Shown in pieces: positions 1-7,950 of a stretch of DNA of 64,000 nucleotides; the stretch's first letter is position 1, and the number at the start of each line of letters is the position of its first letter. The stretch comes from Lachnospiraceae bacterium AB2028 (lineage in GTDB: Bacteria; Bacillota; Clostridia; Lachnospirales; Lachnospiraceae): positions 1 to 64,000 of the forward strand of contig JHYJ01000013.1 of assembly GCA_000621425.1 (NCBI GenBank), given 5' to 3'. A program made the translations under genes and the position numbers. The notes under the pieces were generated by a model. The model did not search any database. It had not been told where the DNA came from and saw only the letters and a program-made list of their open reading frames with translations.

Positions 1-88
1 TGAAGACTGGATAAAGCTTCCGGCCTTCGGCATCAAGAATACAGCAGTCATGCTTGTCCTTGGCAATATCGATACCAACATAGATCAT
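1..88 (-). CDS. IS110-family transposase, 5' end only
   Basis: The reverse strand from 88 down reads MIYVGIDIAKDKHDC and continues to the window edge, so only about 29 codons are visible. The start MxYVGIDIAKxKH is typical of IS110-family transposases; the Asp of GIDIAK is the first acidic residue of their RuvC-like DEDD domain. A strong AAGGAGG ribosome-binding site lies on the minus strand about 10 bases before the ATG. The rest of the gene, including the Ser catalytic domain, is outside the window, so whether the element is intact cannot be judged. The upstream non-coding end (about 120-335) is described separately. Confidence 0.85.
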   Translation of the reverse strand, partial: MIYVGIDIAKDKHDCCILDAEGRKLYPVF

Positions 89-119
89 AAATGTGATCCT
101 CCTTAAAAAGTATTTGATG

Positions 120-335
120 CTGCTGCTATAAAGATCCACAGGGCTCTTTGCATGCTGTAACCTCGTTCTACATAAACCGTCATGCGGTATCTAACTGATT
201 AACAATTAAACAAAGAGACTGTGGTTGGAGCCTTTCAACAACCGTCTGTGCGGTAGGAGGCTAAAACCAATCCACAGCATCTTCAACAGCATACCCTATA
301 CCTATAGAAAAGGTAAAGAATGGGTATGACTATAT
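120..335 (-). ncRNA. Candidate IS110 bridge RNA in the non-coding left end
   Basis: About 250 bases upstream of the transposase start contain no gene but are strongly folded. One stem-loop pairs 290-296 with 322-328 (CATACCC/GGGTATG). A second pairs 219-228 with 267-277 (CTGTGGTTGG, one bulge). Inside it, AGCCT (229-233) pairs with AGGCT (258-262), and ACCG (241-244) with CGGT (251-254), leaving an asymmetric internal loop (234-240 and 255-257). A third, imperfect hairpin lies at 130-149. Members of the IS110 group are known to transcribe a bridge RNA with such guide loops from the end upstream of the transposase. The exact RNA ends and the guide bases are inferred, not seen. Confidence 0.5.
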
Positions 336-414
336 AATACGAGGAGGCTGATCGGTTAGTAATAACCGGCAATTAAACTGTAAACTGCAAGCGAGTATTG
401 TGGATGGAAATAAT

Positions 415-632
415 ATGACAGCTAGAACAAATTTTTGCAAAAACAATAAAGAAACGAGAAGTTCAGATGGGGCTGAATATATGGGATGCTACAGTGAAAA
501 CAATTGAGGCTGGAAGATGAGAATGATGAGTTGAAGAAAGAATCAGCTGCAAAGGAGAAGGCTCTCGAAGAAAGCCGTAAAGAAATCGAAGCTTTGAAAG
601 CTCAAATAGCAGAACATAATTGTAATTCATAA
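415..632 (+). pseudogene. Remnant of a coiled-coil gene tail
   Basis: Codons from 510 to the TAA at 630-632 read as a charged coiled coil (LEDENDELKKE, then KALEESRKEIEALKAQIAEH). No credible start precedes them in frame, because a TGA lies at 495-497. A second short open stretch begins at ATG 415 and ends at TGA 505-507 in another frame. The two fit a frameshifted gene end. Such coiled-coil tails are common in transposase-like nuclease families of Lachnospiraceae, but nothing here proves that identity. The fragment lies directly beside the IS110 end, which suggests damage by mobile elements. Confidence 0.4.
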
Positions 633-763
633 AAAGTATAAAAAATGTTTTATAATTTAGGAGAGTTAAGTAAAAAGTTAAAATTCTTCAAATATTAAGT
701 AAATGATTTATTTTAAGGCTATTTTGGTGACACAAGTAAAGTTAATAACGGAGAGGAAAATTT

Positions 764-1159
764 ATGGATCAGATATGGGTTGATATGTATGATGCTGCAA
801 AGGCAGTATTAGGTGATCGTACAATATCGGATTATGTTACGGCTGGCGGAGTGTCGGCAGCTGTCCGGTCAAAATCAGGAAAAATTTATGTGGGTGTTTG
901 TATAGATACAAGCTCTACGCTGGGGATATGCGCTGAGCGTAATGCAATTTTTAATATGATCACAAACGGGGAATATGAAATAGACAGGGTTCTTTGTATA
1001 CCGCCGAATGAAGGGAAAGGCGCACCCTGTGGCGCCTGCAGGGAACTGATGGTTCAGCTTATGCCCGGCAGATACCAGGATATCGATATCATGATCGACT
1101 ATTCCAGGGACCGTGTTATGAAGCTGGGGGAACTGACCCCTGAATGGTGGATTGATTAG
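764..1159 (+). CDS. Cytidine/blasticidin-S deaminase-like protein
   Basis: This 131-residue protein carries the zinc-deaminase signature: Cys56-Ala-Glu58 (zinc ligand plus proton-shuttling Glu) and PCGAC with Cys89 and Cys92. The length is that of small homotetrameric cytidine deaminases (about 130 residues). The expected role is hydrolytic deamination of cytidine or deoxycytidine to uridine for pyrimidine salvage, in the cytoplasm. The spacing and the SSTLGICAERNA stretch also resemble blasticidin-S-type deaminases, so the substrate is uncertain. A GGAGAGG ribosome-binding site precedes the ATG. It stands alone among gene remnants, so it may be acquired cargo. Confidence 0.8.
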   Translation: MDQIWVDMYDAAKAVLGDRTISDYVTAGGVSAAVRSKSGKIYVGVCIDTSSTLGICAERNAIFNMITNGEYEIDRVLCIPPNEGKGAPCGACRELMVQLMPGRYQDIDIMIDYSRDRVMKLGELTPEWWID

Positions 1160-1197
1160 GAAACGGTTGGACATTTTTATAATTCAGGAAAACATCG

Positions 1198-1674
1198 ATG
1201 AAGATTCTGCCGAATAAAGAAGAGTGGAAAAAATCCAAAGTACGCGAATTATTGAAGGTTATAGCGGCTGCCGCTGCTATACTTGTGGCGATGTTTGCAG
1301 TCTTTTTTCTTCTTTGCAGCAATTATCTTTTCCATCGGGATGTCACGATAAATACAGAATATGGGATTTCTGATGTAACCTGGCAGTACGAATTAGATGA
1401 AGAACATAAGGAAAGCACAAGAAAATTTAAGCATTTTGCAAATTACGGTCTGTTCAGTTACAGGTTCGATCTTTATGTTAACGGTAAAACGATACCGGCT
1501 GAGATAAGTGTTATGAAGACGAATGATTGGGAGCATGATACGGTAATGATCGATATCGGTCCCGGTGATACTGATTCAGAAATCAAAGTAAATGTTCACG
1601 GCCAAAGAATCGGGGATAAGACCGAACAGTTTGATATCAGTGACGGAAAGATAAATTTACATATAGGGCCGTAG
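1198..1674 (+). CDS. Single-pass membrane protein, unknown
   Basis: The 158-residue product has a basic N-terminus followed by one hydrophobic segment at about residues 20-44 (IAAAAAILVAMFAVFFLL). An extracytoplasmic domain of about 110 residues rich in beta-prone sequence follows. I do not recognise the family. The ATG at 1198 has only a weak CAGGAAA ribosome-binding site. It begins 39 bases after the deaminase gene and may be co-transcribed with it. The sequence after its stop is the tail of another, broken gene. Confidence 0.55.
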   Translation: MKILPNKEEWKKSKVRELLKVIAAAAAILVAMFAVFFLLCSNYLFHRDVTINTEYGISDVTWQYELDEEHKESTRKFKHFANYGLFSYRFDLYVNGKTIPAEISVMKTNDWEHDTVMIDIGPGDTDSEIKVNVHGQRIGDKTEQFDISDGKINLHIGP

Positions 1675-1684
1675 GTGCTCCGAT

Positions 1685-1831
1685 AATTTCAAGGCAAAAG
1701 GTTTTGAGATAACCGAAATAGGAAATGCGTTAGGTGTTCCACCGTTAATTCTTATGCATGGAGGTGGTGTAGTCCACGCTTCATCACTTGATGAAAATGG
1801 TCATAAAATATGCAAGTGGGATGAATATTAG
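1685..1831 (+). pseudogene. C-terminal fragment of an unrecognised gene
   Basis: An open stretch of 48 codons ends at TAG 1829-1831 and reads NFKAKGFEITEIGNALG, then LILMHGGGVVHASS, then KICKWDEY. It lacks a start codon. Coding-like composition and its position just before a SUKH-type immunity gene suggest the tail of a polymorphic toxin, but the domain is not recognisable, so this is inference only. Confidence 0.35.
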
Positions 1832-1854
1832 ATGTTTAGGAGGGCGGTGACATT

Positions 1855-2330
1855 ATGTTCGTAGGTCTTGTTACGGTTCGGATAGAAAAAGATAAGAATT
1901 ACCTCAAGTATATTAAGATGATCAGAGAGTATGATAATTCGCTGACAATTGCTGATCTGAAAAAAGCAATAGATAACGGCGATGTGGTTTTTTCTTTTGA
2001 TTCTGAAAACAATCTCATTCAAAGAGTTTTTCTGTTGGAATAGAGAATGAAGAGTTACTGGATAGAACTGAGGTTTGTGTTTATGGTGCAAAAGATCTTA
2101 TAAAATCACAGGCAGGTTATTCATATAATCCTGTTGAGAAAAAAGATATTGAGGATTGGAACCCTAATTTTGTCGTGATCGCTGATATGGAAGCTGACCC
2201 CTTTTGTATTGACATTACTGCAGAGAATTCGCCGGTATTTTATGCTGAGCATGGACTGGATGAATGGGACTGGGATGTATACAGTGACTCTTTTGAAGAA
2301 TTTCTGGAACTGCTTGGTATAGAGGATTAA
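1855..2330 (+). pseudogene. SUKH (SMI1/KNR4)-like immunity gene, frameshifted
   Basis: A strong ribosome-binding site (GGAGGGCGG) precedes ATG 1855. The first frame (MFVGLVTVRIEKDK) stops at 2041. The adjacent frame reads on from about 2020 to TAA 2328-2330 as SVGIENEELLDRTEV and then FVVIADMEADPFCID, SPVFYAEHGLDEWDWD and SFEEFLELLG. The second half matches the end of SUKH/SMI1-KNR4 domains (GDPF-x-hydrophobic-D, PVYY, SFEEFL), a family of contact-toxin immunity proteins. Start and stop are out of phase by two bases, so one indel near 2010-2030 breaks the gene. A sequencing error would make it an intact protein of about 158 residues. Confidence 0.6.
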
Positions 2331-2456
2331 CTTTTCGTATCTAAGTGTGCTTTATAATTTGAAAAAGGATCTGAAAACTGATTTCTGTAAGCGAAGAAAG
2401 CCCCTTGTTGTATATAGGATTGTAGGGTAAAATTATAATATATTGTCATTCATATG

Positions 2457-2476
2457 CTGTCGGAAGGAACCGACAG
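2457..2476 (+). promoter_or_regulatory. Leader hairpin with AAGGAA loop
   Basis: CTGTCGG (2457-2463) pairs perfectly with CCGACAG (2470-2476) and displays AAGGAA in the loop. A second A-N-GGA site is the ribosome-binding site itself (AAGGAGG, about 2510-2516). A GGA in a hairpin loop plus a GGA at the Shine-Dalgarno sequence is the arrangement used by CsrA on flagellar leaders. This is inference from pattern only. A weak promoter (TTGTTG, 17 bases, TAAAAT) lies just upstream at about 2407-2435. Confidence 0.3.
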
Positions 2477-2520
2477 TTCTTAAGGGAACCGCCGCGGGTT
2501 CTGAGCAAGGAGGCGAGATT

Positions 2521-3426
2521 ATGAACATTTCTGTCAATAATTTTCAGGAGCAGAAGAATAATGTCATGCCGGGGTTTGCACGGCCTGATGCACTTTCGCA
2601 GAATGGTGCCGGAAAGAGCGGAAATATTTTTGCGGGCAATCTAAAGCTGGGCTATGATCCTAAAGATGAGGTGCTTGCGAAAGCAAGGAAACAGGCTTAC
2701 AAGGTGGTTTCGGATGCATTTGAGGCAGACCGGAATGTTGATAAACAGCTGCAGGAGATAAAGGATTTTTCAAGGGTTCAGCAGGAGAAAAAGACAGCGG
2801 CGGCCAAAGACAAGGCGGCTGCAGAGGAAATGATACAGAACCTGAAGGATGAGTACCAGGTTGATCCGGAGTATCAGTCGAGGATACTTGAGGCAAATAG
2901 TCAGCTGGATGCTGCAAAGACGCGCATGGATGAGGCTGATAAGGCAATGATGGCAGCGAGACAGACACTGACTGATGCCGAGACGGAAAAGAATAAAACC
3001 CACGCTATGGCTGATGCACAGGATGAGTCAGAGGCTATAATGGCAGAAGCAGAGAAAGCTGTCATAGGCATGGCAATGAACGAGGCGAAAGAACATATAG
3101 AGGAGAAGGCTCAGGAAGAGCAGGAAAAAGTCCAGGAGAAGAAGGAAGAAAAAGAAGAGCAGGAAGAGATCGAGGCAGAGCGGGAAGAAAAGAAAGCTAT
3201 ACAGGAGGCACTTGTGGAGGGCACGAAGGAGAGCGTGCAGGAAGCAAGGGAGGACAGCAGGAAACGCAAGGCTGATGACATAGACTTAACGGATGTAATA
3301 GGCACTGATCCTGTTCACAGGCTTGAAAATGCCGGTGATGTCCAGGCGGCCCTTAACGAGATAAAGAACAAGATGGCACTGGTGGATGCAGACTTAAAGG
3401 GTATCAAGGTGGATGAGATACTGTAG
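2521..3426 (+). CDS. Cytoplasmic coiled-coil protein, unknown
   Basis: The 301-residue product begins MNISVNNFQEQ. ATG 2521 is preferred because AAGGAGG sits 5 bases upstream; an in-frame start further upstream has no such site. Residues from about 60 to 260 are almost wholly charged helix, with long Glu/Lys/Gln-rich stretches (KEEKEEQEEIEAEREEKK), and the ends are less charged. No signal peptide or membrane segment is visible. The Asn-rich N-terminus recalls that of the large FliK-like protein at 12061, so a flagellar role is possible but unproven. It is followed by a clear terminator and looks monocistronic. Confidence 0.6.
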   Translation: MNISVNNFQEQKNNVMPGFARPDALSQNGAGKSGNIFAGNLKLGYDPKDEVLAKARKQAYKVVSDAFEADRNVDKQLQEIKDFSRVQQEKKTAAAKDKAAAEEMIQNLKDEYQVDPEYQSRILEANSQLDAAKTRMDEADKAMMAARQTLTDAETEKNKTHAMADAQDESEAIMAEAEKAVIGMAMNEAKEHIEEKAQEEQEKVQEKKEEKEEQEEIEAEREEKKAIQEALVEGTKESVQEAREDSRKRKADDIDLTDVIGTDPVHRLENAGDVQAALNEIKNKMALVDADLKGIKVDEIL

Positions 3427-3489
3427 TCGACCGGACAGTAGGCTGACCTATAAAAATAGTCTTATGTACTTTGCTGTACATTATATGGT

Positions 3490-3519
3490 AATCCGGCAGC
3501 TCATTCTGCCGGATTTTTT
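3490..3519 (+). terminator. Rho-independent terminator after the coiled-coil gene
   Basis: AATCCGGCAG pairs with CTGCCGGATT (10 bp, 6-base loop), followed by a T run. It separates the upstream gene from the fatty-acid operon. Confidence 0.85.
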
Positions 3520-3570
3520 ATTGTTCATAAAAAGTTAAAAAATCTTTCTAAAAAAATCCGGGAAAATATC

Positions 3571-3599
3571 TTGACAATCAAAATAAATTGTATTATTCT
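3571..3599 (+). promoter_or_regulatory. Promoter of the fatty-acid operon
   Basis: TTGACA (3571-3576), 17-base spacer, TATTCT (3594-3599). The three operator palindromes start about 20 bases downstream, where a bound repressor would block early elongation or initiation. Confidence 0.75.
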
Positions 3600-3620
3600 C
3601 TTGTTCGTGGTTCGAAAAAC

Positions 3621-3665
3621 TTTGAAATTCAAAATACTTTGAAATTCAAAATACTTGAAAATCAA
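3621..3665 (+). promoter_or_regulatory. Three tandem FabT-like operators
   Basis: TTTGAAATTCAAA occurs at 3621-3633 and again at 3638-3650, exactly 17 bases apart. A third, diverged copy (TTGAAAATCAA) lies at 3655-3665, again about 17 bases on. Each is a palindrome of the TTTGA-N-TCAAA type bound by FabT, the MarR-family repressor of streptococcal fab genes. The last gene of this operon encodes a MarR protein, so autoregulated feedback control is the natural reading. Confidence 0.7.
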
Positions 3666-3682
3666 ACAAAGGAGAAAAGAAA

Positions 3683-3913
3683 ATGGAAAAATTAATCGCT
3701 ATCATCGAAGAGAAGTTAAATGTTGAAGGCAAGGAGATCACTGCTGAGAGCAGATTCAAGGAGGATCTTGAGGCAGATTCACTCGATCTTTTCGAGCTTG
3801 TAATGGCACTTGAAGAGGAGTACGGAGTAGAGATCCCTTCAGAGCAGCTTGAGAACTTCACAACTGTAGGTTCCGTTGCTGACTATCTTAAAGAGAAGAA
3901 CATTGAGCTTTAA
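3683..3913 (+). CDS. acpP: Acyl carrier protein
   Basis: The product is 76 residues, acidic and all-helical, with the phosphopantetheine attachment motif EADSLDLFEL around Ser33. It carries growing acyl chains between FAS-II enzymes in the cytoplasm. AAAGGAG lies 8 bases before the ATG. It is the first gene after the operon promoter and operators. A 12-bp hairpin after its stop probably makes an abundant short acpP transcript alongside readthrough into fabK. Confidence 0.95.
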   Translation: MEKLIAIIEEKLNVEGKEITAESRFKEDLEADSLDLFELVMALEEEYGVEIPSEQLENFTTVGSVADYLKEKNIEL

Positions 3914-3932
3914 AAATAGCCTGCAGAATAAG

Positions 3933-3966
3933 AAAGGAACTGTGAAATGCTTACCACAGTTCCTTT
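3933..3966 (+). terminator. Intercistronic hairpin after acpP (partial terminator)
   Basis: AAAGGAACTGTG (3933-3944) pairs perfectly with CACAGTTCCTTT (3955-3966), followed by only a short TTAAAAA. The weak T tract suggests partial termination or 3'-end stabilisation, giving more acpP than downstream mRNA. Confidence 0.6.
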
Positions 3967-4040
3967 TAAAAATCAGGGCTGTCCCTGATCTCATTTCTTT
4001 CAACTGAACGTTGATGCCGAAAGCGGCAGAAAGAGGAAAA

Positions 4041-4967
4041 ATGAAGAACAGAATAACTGATTTACTGAAAACGGAATATCCCATCATACAGGGTGGAATG
4101 GCATGGGTGGCTGAGCACAATCTGGCTGCAGCCGTATCAAATGCCGGCGGACTCGGCATTATCGGAGCTGCCTCCGCACCCGCTGAGGTGGTTCGTGAAG
4201 AGATAAAGAAATGCAAGGAGCTTACTGACAAGCCTTTCGGTGTCAATGTCATGCTCCTTAATCCCAACGCTGATGATGTAGCAAAGATCATCATTGAAGA
4301 AGGCGTTAAGGTAGTTACTACCGGTGCAGGAAATCCCGGCAAGTTCATGGATGCCTGGAAAGAAGCGGGCGTGGTAGTAATCCCGGTAGTAGCAAGCACG
4401 GCAATGGCAATTATGATGGAGCGTGCAGGCGCTGATGCGGTAGTTGCAGAAGGAATGGAGAGCGGCGGACATATTGGTGTGACCACTTCTTTTGCGCTTA
4501 TTCCCCAGGTTGTGGATGCAGTAAGCATTCCCGTGATCGCAGCCGGCGGAATAGCTGACGGACGCGGCATGGCTGCAGCATTCATGCTGGGAGCTGAAGG
4601 CATACAGATGGGCACAAGGTTCGTAGCTGCCAAGGAATCCATCGTGCATGCGGCATACAAGGAAAAGATCGTAAAGGCAAAGGATATCGATTCCGTAGTA
4701 ACCGGTACCACAACCGGTCATCCCGTAAGGTGCTTAAAGAACCGCATGACCAAGGAATATGTAAAGCTTGAGCGTGAGGGCGCAGACTTTATGGAGCTTG
4801 AAAAGCTGACGCTTGGCTCCCTTAGGAAGGCAGTAATAGATGGTGATGTGGTAAACGGAACGCTTATGGCCGGACAGATCGCAGGCCTTATCAAGAGCGA
4901 GGAGAGCTGCGCGGACATAATTTCATCCATTTCGGATGAGGCAGAAAAGCTTATGAAGCTTGCATAG
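4041..4967 (+). CDS. fabK: Enoyl-ACP reductase II (FMN-dependent)
   Basis: This 308-residue TIM-barrel flavoprotein catalyses the last reduction of each elongation cycle (trans-2-enoyl-ACP to acyl-ACP). It replaces FabI in many Firmicutes. Diagnostic stretches are PIIQGGMAWV, the GGLGIIGA loop, the flavin-site ESGGHIG with a conserved His near residue 144, and the AAGGIADGRG phosphate loop. ATG 4041 is chosen because GAGGAAAA stands just upstream and the family starts close to here. The nitronate monooxygenase relatives share the fold, but the operon context makes FabK the better call. Confidence 0.92.
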   Translation: MKNRITDLLKTEYPIIQGGMAWVAEHNLAAAVSNAGGLGIIGAASAPAEVVREEIKKCKELTDKPFGVNVMLLNPNADDVAKIIIEEGVKVVTTGAGNPGKFMDAWKEAGVVVIPVVASTAMAIMMERAGADAVVAEGMESGGHIGVTTSFALIPQVVDAVSIPVIAAGGIADGRGMAAAFMLGAEGIQMGTRFVAAKESIVHAAYKEKIVKAKDIDSVVTGTTTGHPVRCLKNRMTKEYVKLEREGADFMELEKLTLGSLRKAVIDGDVVNGTLMAGQIAGLIKSEESCADIISSISDEAEKLMKLA

Positions 4968-4978
4968 TTGGAGGAAAC

Positions 4979-5914
4979 ATGGGAAAGACAGCATTTATCT
5001 TCCCTGGTCAGGGGGCACAGTATCCCGGCATGGGAAAGGATTTTTTCGAAAAATACGAAGAGGCGCAGGAGATATTCAAAAAGTCTTCCGAGGCTACAGG
5101 ACTGGATCTTGAGGCTCTCTGCTTCAGCGAAAATGATGAGCTGAACCAGACAGAGTATACACAGATTGCCATGATCACTGCAGAGCTTGCCATGTGGAAA
5201 GTTGTAACTGCAAAGGGTATCAAGGCTGATGTGTGTGCGGGCTTAAGCCTTGGCGAGTATGCGGCTCTTGCTGCATCAGGTGTTATGGAGCCGGCAGATA
5301 TTTTCCCTGTAGTTCGTAAGCGCGGAATATATATGCAGAACGCTTATCCTAACGGCGGCGGCATGACGGCAGTACTGGGGCTTTCGCCTGAGCAGGCAGA
5401 CGCAGCCTGCAAAAAGATAGCTGACGAGACAGGCAAGCCTGTATCAGTTGCAAACTACAACTGCCCCGGCCAGATAGTTATCACCGGCGCAAAAGAAGCT
5501 GTGGACAAGGCAGCTGAGGAGTGCCAGGCAGCCGGCGCAAAGCGCTGTGTTCCTTTAAATGTAAGCGGTCCCTTCCATTCAGAGCTCCTTAAGGAAGCGT
5601 CTGAACTCTTGGCAAAAGAGCTGGAGCAGGTAAACATTTCCGATCCCCGGATCCCTTACATTACGAATGTGACAGCTGAGCCTGTTACAAAGGCAGACGG
5701 AATAAAGGAGCTCCTTGCGGCGCAGATCTGCTCGCCTGTTAAGTGGCAGCAGAGCGTTGAGAAAATGATCGCTGACGGAGTGGACTGTTTCATAGAGATC
5801 GGCCCAGGCAAGACATTAGCAGGATTTATGAAGCGTATTAATAAAGAAGCAAAGGTCTTCAATGTTGGTACTGTTGAAGAATTAGATAAGTTATTGGAGG
5901 AACTTGGATGTTAA
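4979..5914 (+). CDS. fabD: Malonyl-CoA:ACP transacylase
   Basis: The 311-residue product has FPGQGAQYPGMG near the N-terminus and the nucleophile motif GLSLGEY with Ser at about residue 90. GPFHSELL supplies the catalytic His near 199. It moves malonyl groups from CoA to ACP. GGAGGAAAC directly precedes the ATG. Its last codons overlap the fabG start by 7 bases (ATGTTAA), showing translational coupling. Confidence 0.95.
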   Translation: MGKTAFIFPGQGAQYPGMGKDFFEKYEEAQEIFKKSSEATGLDLEALCFSENDELNQTEYTQIAMITAELAMWKVVTAKGIKADVCAGLSLGEYAALAASGVMEPADIFPVVRKRGIYMQNAYPNGGGMTAVLGLSPEQADAACKKIADETGKPVSVANYNCPGQIVITGAKEAVDKAAEECQAAGAKRCVPLNVSGPFHSELLKEASELLAKELEQVNISDPRIPYITNVTAEPVTKADGIKELLAAQICSPVKWQQSVEKMIADGVDCFIEIGPGKTLAGFMKRINKEAKVFNVGTVEELDKLLEELGC

Positions 5915-6648
5915 GCGGAAAGACAGCATTAGTCACAGGCGCAGGCAGGGGCATAGGAAAAGCCATTGCCAAGAAACTGGCGTCCCTTGGTGCTACGGTG
6001 GTAGTTAACTACAGCGGATCCAAAGAAAAAGCAGAGGAAACCGTGGCAGAGATAGTTGCTGCAGGCGGCAGTGCAGAGGCAATCCAGTGCGATGTTTCTG
6101 ATTTCAAGGCCTGCGAGGAGCTGGCAAAGTCAGTGGTTGCAAAGTACGGAAAGCTGGACATCCTGGTAAACAATGCGGGTGTTACCAGGGACGGACTGCT
6201 GATGGGAATGTCAGAAGATGACTATGACAGGGTGCTTGATACGAACCTTAAGGGTGCCTTCAATATGACAAGGCATTTTTCAAGGGTGTTCTTAAAGCAG
6301 AGGTCAGGCAGGATCATAAACATTTCTTCCGTAAGCGGAGTCATGGGAAATGCCGGCCAGGCTAACTACAGCGCATCAAAGGCAGGACTTATCGGACTGA
6401 CCAAGAGCGTGGCAAGGGAGCTTGCAGGCAGGGGCGTATGCGTGAATGCAGTAGCACCGGGATTCATTGAGACGGACATGACCAACGCTATGAAGGAAGA
6501 TGCCAAGACAAAGCTTATAGAAAACATTCCTTTAGGAAGGATAGGAAAGCCTGATGACATCGCGGAAGCGGTAGCTTTCCTGGCAGGGGACGCGTCTTCG
6601 TACATTACGGGACAGGTTCTTTGCGTAGACGGCGGAATGGCAATATAA
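5908..6648 (+). CDS. fabG: 3-oxoacyl-ACP reductase
   Basis: This is a 246-residue short-chain dehydrogenase. The NADP-binding TGAGRGIG motif is at the N-terminus and NNAG follows near residue 90. The catalytic Ser-Tyr-Lys set is in NISSVSG and YSASKAG. The C-terminal VDGGMAI is typical of FabG. It reduces 3-ketoacyl-ACP with NADPH. The start overlaps the fabD stop, and GGAGG lies in the end of fabD. Confidence 0.95.
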   Translation: MLSGKTALVTGAGRGIGKAIAKKLASLGATVVVNYSGSKEKAEETVAEIVAAGGSAEAIQCDVSDFKACEELAKSVVAKYGKLDILVNNAGVTRDGLLMGMSEDDYDRVLDTNLKGAFNMTRHFSRVFLKQRSGRIINISSVSGVMGNAGQANYSASKAGLIGLTKSVARELAGRGVCVNAVAPGFIETDMTNAMKEDAKTKLIENIPLGRIGKPDDIAEAVAFLAGDASSYITGQVLCVDGGMAI

Positions 6649-6663
6649 ATGGGAGGAGGAGAT

Positions 6664-7902
6664 ATGATGAACAGGCGGGTAGTTGTGACAGGACTTGGTG
6701 CAGTGACACCCATAGGCAATGATGTGGAAAGTTTCTGGAATGCTGTGAAAGAGGGAAAGACAGGCTTTGGCCCCATCACTGCTTTTGACACTACTGACTA
6801 CAAGGCAAAGCTTGCAGCAGAGGTCAAGGATTATGATCCTACTCTCAGCATGGATAAAAAATCGGCAAAGCGCATGGAACGTTTTTCACAGTTCGCAGTA
6901 ACTGTGGCAGGCGAGGCGCTGAAGGATTCAGGGCTTGATATGGAAAAAGAGGATCCCTTCCGCGTGGGCTGTGCAATAAGCAGCGGCGTAGGAAGCCTGC
7001 AGACTGTAGAGAGGGAATACCAGAGGATCATCGACAGAGGCCCCGGTAAGGTTGGCCCGCTCATGGTTCCCCTTATGATATCAAATATGGCCGCAGGAAA
7101 TGTCAGCATTGCATACGGCCTTAAGGGAAAGAACATAGATGTGGTGACTGCCTGTGCATCAGGTACTCATTCAATCGGTGAGGCAATGCGTACCATACAG
7201 TACGGCGATGCGGATGTTATGCTTGCCGGCGGAACTGAATCCGCTATCTGTCCTGTAGGCGTGGCTGGATTTACGGCGCTTACGGCACTCAGTACTTCCG
7301 ATGATCCGGAGAGCTGCTCGCTTCCCTTTGATGCAAGAAGAAGCGGTTTCGTAATGGGTGAAGGTGCAGGCATCGTGGTTCTGGAAGAATACGAGCATGC
7401 TAAGAAGCGCGGCGCAAAGATACTTGCAGAGTTAGTAGGCTACGGTGCAACAGCGGATGCTTATCATATCACTTCCCCTGCGGAGGACGGTTCGGGTGCG
7501 GCTACGGCAATGAAGTTTGCGATAGCTGATGCTGGCATAAAGCCTGAAGATGTGGATTACATCAATGCCCATGGCACGGCAACACATTATAATGACCTGT
7601 TTGAGACCAGGGCACTGAAGCTTGCATTCGGTGAGCATGCATATAAGTTAAAGATCAATTCGACCAAGTCAATGATCGGTCATCTCTTAGGCGCAGCCGG
7701 TGCGGTGGAATTCGTTGTTACCGTAAAGGAGATTCAGGAAGGCTTCCTGCATAAGACTGTAGGTTATAAGGAAAAAGACGAGGAGCTTGATCTGGACTAC
7801 TGTGCCGAGGAATACAGGGGCGATATAAAGTATGCCCTGTCGGATTCGTTAGGATTCGGCGGCCACAATGCGGCACTTGTAATAAAGAAATTTTCGGAAT
7901 AA
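6664..7902 (+). CDS. fabF: 3-oxoacyl-ACP synthase II
   Basis: This condensing enzyme of about 412 residues has the catalytic triad Cys164 (VTACASGTHS), His303 (NAHGTATHYND) and His340 (MIGHLLGAAG). It elongates acyl-ACP with malonyl-ACP. An ATG at 6649 contains the GGAGGAGG ribosome-binding site itself, so translation must begin at 6664 or 6667 (MNRRVVVTGLG). It follows fabG by 15 bases. Confidence 0.95.
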   Translation: MMNRRVVVTGLGAVTPIGNDVESFWNAVKEGKTGFGPITAFDTTDYKAKLAAEVKDYDPTLSMDKKSAKRMERFSQFAVTVAGEALKDSGLDMEKEDPFRVGCAISSGVGSLQTVEREYQRIIDRGPGKVGPLMVPLMISNMAAGNVSIAYGLKGKNIDVVTACASGTHSIGEAMRTIQYGDADVMLAGGTESAICPVGVAGFTALTALSTSDDPESCSLPFDARRSGFVMGEGAGIVVLEEYEHAKKRGAKILAELVGYGATADAYHITSPAEDGSGAATAMKFAIADAGIKPEDVDYINAHGTATHYNDLFETRALKLAFGEHAYKLKINSTKSMIGHLLGAAGAVEFVVTVKEIQEGFLHKTVGYKEKDEELDLDYCAEEYRGDIKYALSDSLGFGGHNAALVIKKFSE

Positions 7903-7950
7903 AAAATCTTTCGCCGGATGTGATGCCGGCCATGAAGAGAGGAGCGGACA

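Noticed and set aside
3839-4711. A 290-codon minus-strand open frame across fabK
   Set aside because: It is antisense to fabK, which has full family motifs, and shows Ala/Ser-rich shadow composition with no ribosome-binding site.
7171-7638. Several overlapping small minus-strand frames within fabF
   Set aside because: No start signals and no coding character; all are shadows of fabF.
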